From NCBI GenBank assembly GCA_037446605.1, contig JBBIIE010000196.1, forward strand, positions 1-6,537: a stretch of 6,537 nt of DNA, read 5' to 3'. The position numbers and the translations under genes are program-made. Numbering within the stretch: the stretch's first letter is position 1; the number at the start of each line of letters is the position of its first letter. Origin of the DNA: JANXAZ01 sp037446605 (GTDB lineage Bacteria > Pseudomonadota > Alphaproteobacteria > Geminicoccales > Geminicoccaceae). The notes below the pieces were generated by a model, which worked only from the letters and a program-made list of their open reading frames with translations, had not been told where the DNA came from and ran no database searches. Below, piece by piece: positions 1-5,490 of the stretch.

Positions 1-142
1 CCCCGAGCGGCGGCTCGCCGCCCCGGCCACCGGGCAGATCGGCGGGCTCGAGCTCGACGCCCAGGCGCCGCGCCGCGAGCACCAGCCCCGCGACCGCGTC
101 GCCGCCCGATCCGCCCGCCGCCCCGGCTCCGCCGAGCACCAT
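1..142 (-). CDS. N-terminal fragment of an unidentified protein, cut by the window edge
   Basis: An ATG at 140-142 (minus strand) opens a frame that stays open for 47 codons to the left edge. A GAGG ribosome binding site sits 5 nt upstream. Third codon positions are nearly all G or C, as in the real genes here. The peptide begins with a Gly/Ala-rich stretch (MVLGGAGAAGGSGGDAVAG) followed by a helix-like LVLAARRLGVELEPADLP. That second stretch faintly recalls the degenerate C39-peptidase-like N-terminus of type I secretion ABC transporters, which often read like 'a single domain of leucine-rich helix, then a short-loop GV-x-L/V-x-P'. This is only a resemblance over a few residues and I do not assign a function. 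The gene runs in the same direction as metA, 96 bp downstream of it, so it could be co-transcribed. The plus-strand frames across the stretch are also open, but they lack a start and have poorer codon patterns. Confidence 0.5.
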   Translation of the reverse strand, partial: MVLGGAGAAGGSGGDAVAGLVLAARRLGVELEPADLPGGRGGEPPLG

Positions 143-238
143 CCACACCTCGCCCCGGCCGCGCGCGGGTCCCCGTCCCGCGCCGCGCCGGCCCCTTATG
201 GGCGAGGTTGCCTAACGTTCGGTTAACGCCGGCCCGCC
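143..238. other. Intergenic gap between metA and the left-edge gene
   Basis: This 96-bp gap contains a less GC-rich patch at about 195-228 with the related repeats TAACGTTCGG and TTCGGTTAACG. It also has two copies of GGCCGGCG (minus strand), about 35 nt apart. There is no hairpin followed by a T run after the metA stop, so no convincing metA terminator. No -35/-10 pair clear enough to call was found. The patch may hold a promoter for the left-edge gene, but the sequence does not show it clearly. Confidence 0.4.
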
Positions 239-1189
239 TCAAGCCGCCCGCGCCACCACCTCCGCGCCGATGCGCCCGATGTCGTACGGCGTGGTCTGGT
301 ACATCTCGTTGATCCAGTTGCCGAACAGCAGGTGGGCGTAGGCCCGCCAGCGGTTGCGCGGCGGCTTGCTCGGATCGTCGTCCGGGTAATAGTCGGTGGG
401 CAGCGACACGTCCGGCCGCTTCTCCTTGTCGCGCAGATACTCGCGGTGCAGGGTCAGGCTGTCGTACTCGAGATGGTTGAACATGTAGACGGCGCGATGC
501 GCCGGCTCGTGCACGAGGCAGAGGCCGGCGGCATTCGAGACCGCCAGCACCTCGAGCCCGGCGTCCTCGGGCAGGTCCTCGACACGCACCTCGGTGTGGC
601 GCGACACCGGCACGTGGAAATAGTCGTCGAAGCCGCGCAGCAGCGGCGGCCGCCGCGCGTCGCGCCGCTCGATCACGTAGTGCTTGAAGATGCCGAACCG
701 CTTGCTCGGCAGGACGTGCTTCGGCACGCGGTAGAAGTGGTACAGTGCCGCCTGCGCCCCCCAGCAGATGTGGAAGGTCGAGTGGCAGTGGGTGCGCGAC
801 CAGTCGAACACGGCGCACAGCTCGGGCCAGTACTCGACCTCCTCGAACGGCATCATCTCGACCGGCGCACCGGTCACGATCAGGCCGTCGAAACGGCGGT
901 CGCGGATGGCCTCCCAGGTGGTGTAGAAGGCCTGGAGGTGCGAGAGGGTCGTGGTCCGCGGCTGGTAGGTCGAGGTGGTGAGGAGCGTGAGCTCGACCTG
1001 GAGCGGCGTGGCGCCCAACAGACGCGCGAGCTGCGTCTCGGTCTCCGGCTTGTTGGGCATCAGGTTGAGGAGGGCGATCTGCATCGGCCGGATGTCCTGA
1101 CGCAGCGCCTCGTCCTCGCCGATCAGCTGGACACCCTCCTCGCGCAGCTTCTCGGCGGCGGGCAGGTCGTTCGGGATCTTGATGGGCAT
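239..1189 (-). CDS. metA: Homoserine O-acetyltransferase, MetA family (metA/metAA)
   Basis: This 316-aa protein is the usual length for the MetA family and aligns with E. coli MetA almost without gaps from MPIKIPNDLP onward. MetA activates the hydroxyl of homoserine in the first committed step of methionine synthesis, in the cytoplasm. The nucleophile is Cys142 in HICWGAQAALY; His239 and Glu241 in FNHLEYD complete the triad, and Lys47 in LMPNKPETE is also kept. Residue 111 is Glu (GAPVEMMPFEEVEYW) where E. coli has Gly. In studied family members Glu111 goes with acetyl-CoA and Gly111 with succinyl-CoA, so an acetyltransferase is predicted. The ATG at 1187-1189 is chosen because the family N-terminus begins there and GGGAGGG lies about 10-12 nt upstream. 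The frame stays open far upstream, but that part is antisense to the chorismate mutase and overlaps the riboswitch. A SAM-II riboswitch and terminator in the leader predict repression by S-adenosylmethionine. Confidence 0.96.
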   Translation of the reverse strand: MPIKIPNDLPAAEKLREEGVQLIGEDEALRQDIRPMQIALLNLMPNKPETETQLARLLGATPLQVELTLLTTSTYQPRTTTLSHLQAFYTTWEAIRDRRFDGLIVTGAPVEMMPFEEVEYWPELCAVFDWSRTHCHSTFHICWGAQAALYHFYRVPKHVLPSKRFGIFKHYVIERRDARRPPLLRGFDDYFHVPVSRHTEVRVEDLPEDAGLEVLAVSNAAGLCLVHEPAHRAVYMFNHLEYDSLTLHREYLRDKEKRPDVSLPTDYYPDDDPSKPPRNRWRAYAHLLFGNWINEMYQTTPYDIGRIGAEVVARAA

Positions 1190-1198
1190 CGCTCGCCG

Positions 1199-1206
1199 TC
1201 CCTCCC
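1199..1206 (-). promoter_or_regulatory. Ribosome binding site of metA
   Basis: GGGAGGGA on the minus strand ends 9 nt before the ATG at 1189; the best anti-16S match (GGAG/AGGG) is 10-12 nt away. It is slightly far but strong, and it supports the chosen start. It lies one base downstream of the 12-bp palindrome at 1208-1219. Confidence 0.65.
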
Positions 1207-1207
1207 A

Positions 1208-1219
1208 CCCGGCGCCGGG
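1208..1219. repeat. Perfect 12-bp palindrome next to the metA ribosome binding site
   Basis: CCCGGCGCCGGG is self-complementary across all 12 bases. It sits between the leader terminator and the Shine-Dalgarno sequence of metA. In RNA it can fold back only with a tight loop, so it might instead be a protein-binding site or simply the product of high GC content. No function is claimed. Confidence 0.4.
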
Positions 1220-1232
1220 GCCGCGCGCCGGG

Positions 1233-1261
1233 AAACGAAAAACCCGGCCGTCCGGCCGGGT
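1233..1261 (-). terminator. Intrinsic terminator in the metA leader, downstream of the riboswitch
   Basis: Read on the minus strand, ACCCGGCC and GGCCGGGT (1242-1261) form an 8-bp stem around a GGAC loop. The stem is followed at once by TTTTT and, two bases later, TTT. A GC-rich stem with a T run is the classic factor-independent terminator, and here it lies between a SAM aptamer and its gene. This favours control by premature termination rather than only by blocking translation. On the plus strand no T run follows, so the element works in one direction. An alternative hairpin at 1258-1273 (GUCC-UUC-GGAC plus two GC pairs across a bulged C) would take four bases of the terminator's 5' arm and is a candidate antiterminator. 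Confidence 0.8.
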
Positions 1262-1276
1262 CCGAAGGACGCCCGA

Positions 1277-1333
1277 CCTTTTAGCGGGTTGTTTAACGTG
1301 GCCCGCAAGCCGGCCGGCCCAAATCACCACGTG
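1277..1333 (-). ncRNA. SAM-II riboswitch (metA motif)
   Basis: Minus-strand RNA from 1333 to 1277 shows the SAM-II signature in order: UGAUUUG directly after the first stem strand, then CUUGC, then CCACGUUAAAC, and finally CGCUAAAAGG. Helix P1 is ACGUGG (1332-1327) with CCACGU (1301-1296), a perfect 6-bp match. The H-type pseudoknot P2 is GCGGG in the loop (1306-1302) with CCCGC (1288-1284), also perfect. The conserved strand between them (UUAAAC) and the GCUAAAA 3' strand are present. SAM-II riboswitches bind S-adenosylmethionine and occur mainly upstream of methionine genes in Alphaproteobacteria, which fits metA lying 87 nt downstream. The aptamer starts at the predicted transcription start, so little or no leader precedes it. 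An intrinsic terminator follows 16 nt after it. Confidence 0.95.
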
Positions 1334-1338
1334 CCGAC

Positions 1339-1368
1339 AGTAGTGTGTCCGCCCCACCCGCCTGTCAA
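1339..1368 (-). promoter_or_regulatory. Promoter of the metA transcript
   Basis: On the minus strand, CCTTGACA contains a perfect TTGACA -35 box (1368-1363) with the CTTGAC form common in Alphaproteobacteria. Eighteen nucleotides further is a weak -10, ACTACT (1344-1339), sharing three bases with TATAAT. The expected start of transcription, about 1331-1333, falls exactly at the 5' strand of riboswitch helix P1. That agreement supports the assignment more than the -10 itself does. Confidence 0.6.
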
Positions 1369-1447
1369 GGCCGGCACGCGACGCGCCTTTACGGGCGACC
1401 GCCCGACCGCTACCTCGACCGCGCCCGGCCACCGCCGCCCGACCCCG

Positions 1448-2329
1448 ATGACGCCAGAGCCCGAGCTCGCCCGCCTGCGCGCCGAGATCGACCGGATCGA
1501 CGACCAGCTCGTCGACCTCCTGGTCGAGCGGCTGGCCGTGGTCGAGCGGATCGCCGCCGCCAAGGGCGACCGCCAGCGCGGCGGCCTGGCGATGCGCCCG
1601 GCGCGCGAGGCGGCGATCCTGCGCCGGCTGCTCGCGCGCGCCGCCGGCCACTTCCCGGCCGCACCACTCGTGCGCATGTGGCGCGAGCTGCTCGCCGCCA
1701 CCACCCGGCTGCAGACACCCTTCGCGGTCGCGGTCTGGGCACCGCCCGAAGCCGCGGCGGTGTGGGATCTGGCGCGCGACCAGTTCGGTTCGGGGACGCC
1801 CTTCGAGCGCGCGGCGAGTGCCGCCCAGGCGTTGCGGCGGGCGAGCGAGGGGCCGGCTCGGATCGCCGTCCTGCCGATGCCCGAGGAAGGCTCCGACTGG
1901 TGGCCGGCGCTCCTCGAGCCCGCGCATCTCCGGCTCGCGGCGATCGCCCGGCTGCCCTTCGTCGCGGCCGGGCCCGCGGCCGCGGCACTGGCACTGGCAC
2001 CGCTCGAGCCCGAGCCTTCGGCGGACGATCTCTCGCTCGTGATCCTCGAGACCCCGGCCTCGACGAGCCGGGCGCGGCTCGCCGACACGCTCGAGCGCGG
2101 CCGCCTGGCACCGCGATGGCGAGGGGTCGTCCGGAACGACACGCGCGTCCTCCACCTCGTCGAGGTCGAGGGCTTCCACCCGCGTGGGGCGCCCTTCCTC
2201 CCCTCGCTCCTGGGTGGCCTCGGCGACCAGCTCCGGGCCGCCACGGTGATCGGCGCCTATCCCCGACCGATCGCGGCCGGACCGGAGGCCCTGGCCGCCC
2301 CGGTCACGCCCCAGCACGAGAAGGCCTGA
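1448..2329 (+). CDS. Chorismate mutase (AroQ type) fused to a degenerate prephenate-dehydratase/ACT-like half
   Basis: The protein has 293 aa. Residues 1-90 are an all-helical AroQ chorismate mutase, converting chorismate to prephenate. Arg11, Arg28 and Lys39 fall at the same numbers as the active-site residues of the E. coli domain, and Arg53-Glu54 and Gln89 match its Arg51-Glu52 and Gln88. The Asp48 position appears to be Arg50. Residues about 93-180 (FAVAVWAPPEAAAVWDLARDQFG...) look like a worn prephenate dehydratase fold: ARIAVLPMPEEG stands where dehydratases have GVVPIENS, and no Thr-Arg-Phe catalytic motif is present. Residues about 183-275 resemble an ACT domain (DLSLVILE, LHLVEVEGF, VIGAYPRP), which in P-proteins binds phenylalanine. 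The first half should be active and the second probably regulatory or structural. The ATG at 1448 is chosen because the domain starts there; it has no clear ribosome binding site. This is the first gene of the operon, 4 nt before hisC. Confidence 0.88.
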   Translation: MTPEPELARLRAEIDRIDDQLVDLLVERLAVVERIAAAKGDRQRGGLAMRPAREAAILRRLLARAAGHFPAAPLVRMWRELLAATTRLQTPFAVAVWAPPEAAAVWDLARDQFGSGTPFERAASAAQALRRASEGPARIAVLPMPEEGSDWWPALLEPAHLRLAAIARLPFVAAGPAAAALALAPLEPEPSADDLSLVILETPASTSRARLADTLERGRLAPRWRGVVRNDTRVLHLVEVEGFHPRGAPFLPSLLGGLGDQLRAATVIGAYPRPIAAGPEALAAPVTPQHEKA

Positions 2330-2333
2330 GCCC

Positions 2334-3449
2334 ATGCCCACGGTCGGCCCGCGTCCGCGCCCCGGCATCCTCGAGATCAGCCCCTATGTCGGCGGCAAGG
2401 CCGAGGCCGGCCCGGGCCCGGCGATCAAGCTCTCCGCCAACGAGAGCGCGATCGGCCCGAGCCCGGCCGCGGTCGAGGCCTACCGCGCCGAGGCGGCCCG
2501 CCTGCACCGCTACCCGGACGGCGGCTGCACGGCGCTGCGCGCGGCGATCGGCCGGCGCTTCAACCTGGATCCCGCGCGCATCGTCTGCGGCGCCGGCTCG
2601 GACGAGCTGATCGGCCTCCTGGTGCGCGCCTATGCCGGTCCGGGCGAGGAGGTCGTGCACAGCGCGCACGGCTTCCTCATGTACAGGCTCGCCGCCCTCG
2701 CCGCCGGTGCCCACCCGGTGGCGGCACCCGAGCGCGAGCTCAAGGCCGACGTCGACGCCCTGCTCGCCCGGGTCACGAGCCGCACGCGCATCGTCTTCCT
2801 CGCCAATCCGAACAACCCGACCGGCTCGTACCTCTCCCAGGACGAGCTGCGCCGGCTGCACGCCGGACTGCCCGAGGACGTGCTGCTCGTGATCGACGCC
2901 GCCTATGCCGAGTTCGTGGGTGCGGCCGACTACGGCAGCGGCCTCGAGCTCGCCCACGAGCACGCCAACGTCGTGACCACGCGAACCTTCTCGAAGCTGT
3001 TCGGGCTCGCCGCCCTGCGCGTCGGCTGGCTCTACGGCCCGAAGCCCGTGGTCGACGTGCTCGACCGGATCCGCGGGCCGTTCAACGTCGGCCAGCCGGC
3101 GCAGGCGGCGGCGGTGGCGGCGCTCGAGGACGTCGAGCACCAGGCGGCGGCGCGCGCCCACAACGACCGCTGGCTGCCCTGGCTCAAGGAGCAGCTCCTC
3201 GGCCTCGGGCTGATCGTCCACCCCTCGGTCGGCAACTTCCTCCTGGTCGACTTCCCGCGCGATCCCGGCCGCGACGCGCGCGCCGCCGAGGCGTTCCTCG
3301 AGCGGCACGGGGTGATCCCGCGCGCCATGGGCGCCTACGGCCTGCCCCACGCGCTGCGCCTGTCGGTCGGCCTGGAGGCCGAGAACCACCGGCTGGTCGA
3401 GGTGCTGCGGGCGTTCGTGCGGGGTGCGCCGCACGCGGGCGCGCTTTGA
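2334..3449 (+). CDS. hisC: HisC-family aminotransferase, probably acting on prephenate/4-hydroxyphenylpyruvate
   Basis: This 371-aa PLP-dependent fold-type I aminotransferase has the usual HisC length. Visible motifs in order are LSANESAIGPSP (33-44), YPDGG (60-64), NPNNPTG (158-164), Asp188 and Tyr191 contacting PLP, the Schiff-base lysine Lys221 in TFSKLFGLAALRVGW with Arg229, and Arg342 for the substrate carboxylate. The family carries out histidinol-phosphate transamination, and many members also aminate aromatic keto acids. Its place between chorismate mutase and TyrA argues for a role in tyrosine/phenylalanine synthesis, perhaps in addition to histidine; sequence alone does not settle this. 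The start at 2334 follows the previous stop by 4 nt, and AAGG at 2321-2324 inside that gene's last codons is the ribosome binding site. Its stop overlaps the tyrA start. Confidence 0.93.
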   Translation: MPTVGPRPRPGILEISPYVGGKAEAGPGPAIKLSANESAIGPSPAAVEAYRAEAARLHRYPDGGCTALRAAIGRRFNLDPARIVCGAGSDELIGLLVRAYAGPGEEVVHSAHGFLMYRLAALAAGAHPVAAPERELKADVDALLARVTSRTRIVFLANPNNPTGSYLSQDELRRLHAGLPEDVLLVIDAAYAEFVGAADYGSGLELAHEHANVVTTRTFSKLFGLAALRVGWLYGPKPVVDVLDRIRGPFNVGQPAQAAAVAALEDVEHQAAARAHNDRWLPWLKEQLLGLGLIVHPSVGNFLLVDFPRDPGRDARAAEAFLERHGVIPRAMGAYGLPHALRLSVGLEAENHRLVEVLRAFVRGAPHAGAL

Positions 3450-4219
3450 TGCCGAAGACACTCGGGCTGATCGGCTGCGGTGCCTTCGGCGAGTTCATGC
3501 TGCGCCATCTGACCCCCTACTTCCGCGTCCGCGTGCACGATCCCCACCGCGATCTCGGGCCCGTCACGGCGGTCTACGACGTCACCGCCACGGATCTTCC
3601 CGAGGCGGCCTCGGCCGAGATCGTCGTGCTCGCCGTGCCGGTGCAGCGGCTCGATGGCGTGGTGCGGTCGATCCTGCCGCATCTGCGGCCGGCCGCCCTC
3701 GTGGTCGACGTCTGCTCGGTCAAGCTCAAGCCCTACCGGCTGCTCGCGGGCCTGTTGCCGGAGACGGTCGACTTCGTGTGCACGCACCCGCTGTTCGGTC
3801 CGCAGAGCGGCCGCGACGGCATCGCCGGCCTCAAGGTCGCGGTCTGCCCGGGGCGCGGCGGGCGCGAGGTCTGCCTCGCCCGGTTCCTCGCCGAGCGGCT
3901 GCGGCTGCAGGTCGTGCACACCGACCCGGAGCGGCACGACCGCGAGCTCGCCTACGTCCAGGGCCTGACCCATCTGATCGCCAAGATCATGGTCGAGATC
4001 GAGCCCGAGGATGTGCTGCAGACCACCCGCACCTGGGAGCTGTTGATGCAGAGCGTCGAGCTGGTGCGCTACGATTCGGACGAGCTGTTCCTCGCGATCG
4101 AGAGCGAGAACCCGTTCGTGGGCGAGGCCAAGGGGCGGTTCTTCGACGCCGCGCGCGCGCTCGAGGCACGGCTCGGCGAACTCGCCGCCGCGGCCCGTCG
4201 CGACCGCGAAGGCGGCTGA
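3449..4219 (+). CDS. tyrA: Prephenate/arogenate dehydrogenase TyrA
   Basis: The 256-aa enzyme oxidatively decarboxylates prephenate or arogenate toward tyrosine, using NAD(P). The dinucleotide loop is GLIGCGAFG (6-14), with acidic Asp31 after the second strand hinting at NAD preference. VVDVCSVK (85-92) carries the conserved Asp-x-x-Ser, THPLFGPQSG (112-121) holds the catalytic-motif His113, and HDRELAYVQGLTHLIAK (163-179) holds His163 and His175. There is no ACT domain, and it is shorter than most bacterial TyrA proteins (about 280-370 aa). The C-terminal half (YDSDELFLAIESENPF) reads like the compact plant arogenate dehydrogenases. Which substrate is used cannot be decided here. ATG at 3449 shares its A with the hisC TGA. 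A TTG one codon upstream (3446) is possible but less likely. No clear ribosome binding site is present, so translation is probably coupled to hisC. Confidence 0.93.
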   Translation: MPKTLGLIGCGAFGEFMLRHLTPYFRVRVHDPHRDLGPVTAVYDVTATDLPEAASAEIVVLAVPVQRLDGVVRSILPHLRPAALVVDVCSVKLKPYRLLAGLLPETVDFVCTHPLFGPQSGRDGIAGLKVAVCPGRGGREVCLARFLAERLRLQVVHTDPERHDRELAYVQGLTHLIAKIMVEIEPEDVLQTTRTWELLMQSVELVRYDSDELFLAIESENPFVGEAKGRFFDAARALEARLGELAAAARRDREGG

Positions 4220-4224
4220 GCGCG

Positions 4225-5490
4225 TTGCGCGACCACCCGCTCCGCCAGCGGCTCAACGAGGAGCTCCATTCCCGCCCCTCGATCCCCGTCCGCCCGCCGG
4301 CGCGGATCCTCCACCTAGCGATGCTCGACCCCGGTTCCGGCCGGCTCAAGGCGGCGTTCGCCGCGTTCTGCGCCCGCAACGCCCTGCCCGAGCCGGGCGA
4401 GGCGGCGCGCCAGGCGGTGGTCGAGATCGGCACACAGCGGCTCAAATGGGAGCGGCACGGCGAGTTCGGAACGCTGACCTTCGTGGGCTCCCCGCCCGAG
4501 GATCTGCTCGCACCGTCGCTGATCGTCCCGGCGCTCCTCGGGGAGATCACGGGTGATCTCGGCGACCTCCGCATCGCCGCGGCCGACATCCGGCTCGTGC
4601 GCGACGAGGAGGAGCCGGCGCCCACGCTCGTCGAGCGCTTCTTCGGCCACGACGACGTCTCGGGCGGGCTCGTGGCCGGCGGCACCGCCCGGCTCTTCAC
4701 CGACTTCCGGATCGGCCCGGACGGCTTCACCCGCTACCTGCTCCTGGACCGCGCGCTCACCGCGGCGCGCGCCGGACGGACGGTCCGCCGGCTGTGCGAG
4801 ATCGACACCTACCGGATGCTCTCCCTCATGGCCTATCCGGTGGCGCAGTCGCACGCACCCGTCCTGGGCGGGCTGGAGCAGCGGCTGCACGGCATCCTCG
4901 ACGACATGGCGCGGGCGAACGGGGCGGCGGCCGAGCGCGCCGTGCTCGAGCGGATGACCGCGCTCTCGCGCGAGGTCGAGCGGCTGATCGACGCGCACGC
5001 CTTCCGCTTCGCCGCGGGCAAGGCCTACCACCGGATCGTCCAGCAGCGTCTGGCCGAGCTGCACGAGGGCTCGATCTCCGGCTACCAGCGGTTCAGCCCG
5101 TTCCTCGAGCGGCGGCTCGGCCCGGCGATGGCCACCTGCATCGCCACCGAGGCGCGGGTCGAGAGCCTCGCCCGCCGCCTCGCCCGGGCGATCGACCTCC
5201 TGCGCACCCGGATCGACGTCGCCCTCGAGGCGCAGAACCAGGACATCCTCGAGGGCATGGCCGAGCGCACCAGGGCCCAGCTCCGTCTGCAGGAGACGGT
5301 CGAAGGCCTCTCGGTCGTGGCGATCAGCTACTACGCCCTCTCCGTCCTGGCGAAGATGGTCGAGCCCGTCGCCTCGCACCTCTTCGGGATGGACGAGGCG
5401 TTGGTGGTCGCGGTCCTGGCCCCGGTCGTCGTGCTCCTCGTCTGGCTCGGCCTGCGCCGGGTCCGCGCCCGGATCGCCCGCGGCGCATGA
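4225..5490 (+). CDS. DUF3422 family membrane-anchored protein of unknown function
   Basis: This is a 421-aa protein of a family common in Proteobacteria and without a known function. The N-terminus has the family signature HPLRQRLNEELHSRPSIPV (4-22), and LKWERHGEFGTLTF (73-86) is a second conserved block. Residues about 215-360 are predicted long helices with many Arg, Glu and Leu, probably a coiled coil. Two membrane segments follow at about 361-378 and 391-412, ending in a basic tail (RRVRARIARG). This gives a large cytoplasmic domain held by a C-terminal hairpin. The start is TTG at 4225, 5 nt after tyrA, with GAAGGCGG 9-13 nt upstream. The next in-frame ATG (4321) would delete the conserved signature. 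Its stop overlaps chaC by 4 nt. The outline (long helix, two C-terminal membrane helices, basic end) recalls CorA transporters, but no GMN motif is present. Confidence 0.88.
   Translation: MRDHPLRQRLNEELHSRPSIPVRPPARILHLAMLDPGSGRLKAAFAAFCARNALPEPGEAARQAVVEIGTQRLKWERHGEFGTLTFVGSPPEDLLAPSLIVPALLGEITGDLGDLRIAAADIRLVRDEEEPAPTLVERFFGHDDVSGGLVAGGTARLFTDFRIGPDGFTRYLLLDRALTAARAGRTVRRLCEIDTYRMLSLMAYPVAQSHAPVLGGLEQRLHGILDDMARANGAAAERAVLERMTALSREVERLIDAHAFRFAAGKAYHRIVQQRLAELHEGSISGYQRFSPFLERRLGPAMATCIATEARVESLARRLARAIDLLRTRIDVALEAQNQDILEGMAERTRAQLRLQETVEGLSVVAISYYALSVLAKMVEPVASHLFGMDEALVVAVLAPVVVLLVWLGLRRVRARIARGA

Noticed and set aside
332..1447. Plus-strand extension of the chorismate mutase frame
   Set aside because: It is antisense to metA and shows no domain; the AroQ domain begins just after the ATG at 1448. 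Long open frames on the opposite strand are expected at this GC content.
1289..1447. A plus-strand promoter for the aromatic operon
   Set aside because: TTGTTT at 1289 and TGTCAA at 1363 were examined as -35 boxes, but neither has a plausible -10 at a suitable distance.
1190..2368. Minus-strand extension of the metA frame to a 709-aa protein
   Set aside because: The added part lies over the riboswitch, terminator and promoter and is antisense to the chorismate mutase. Its composition is Arg/Gly-rich without domains, and the MetA family begins at 1189.
2304..3461. Long minus-strand frame opposite hisC
   Set aside because: It is a mirror of a clearly functional gene, full of Arg, Gly and Ala, with no recognisable motif.
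3424..4224. Upstream in-frame extension of the DUF3422 gene through tyrA
   Set aside because: This frame reads tyrA out of register and is Arg-rich. The family signature starts at the TTG at 4225.
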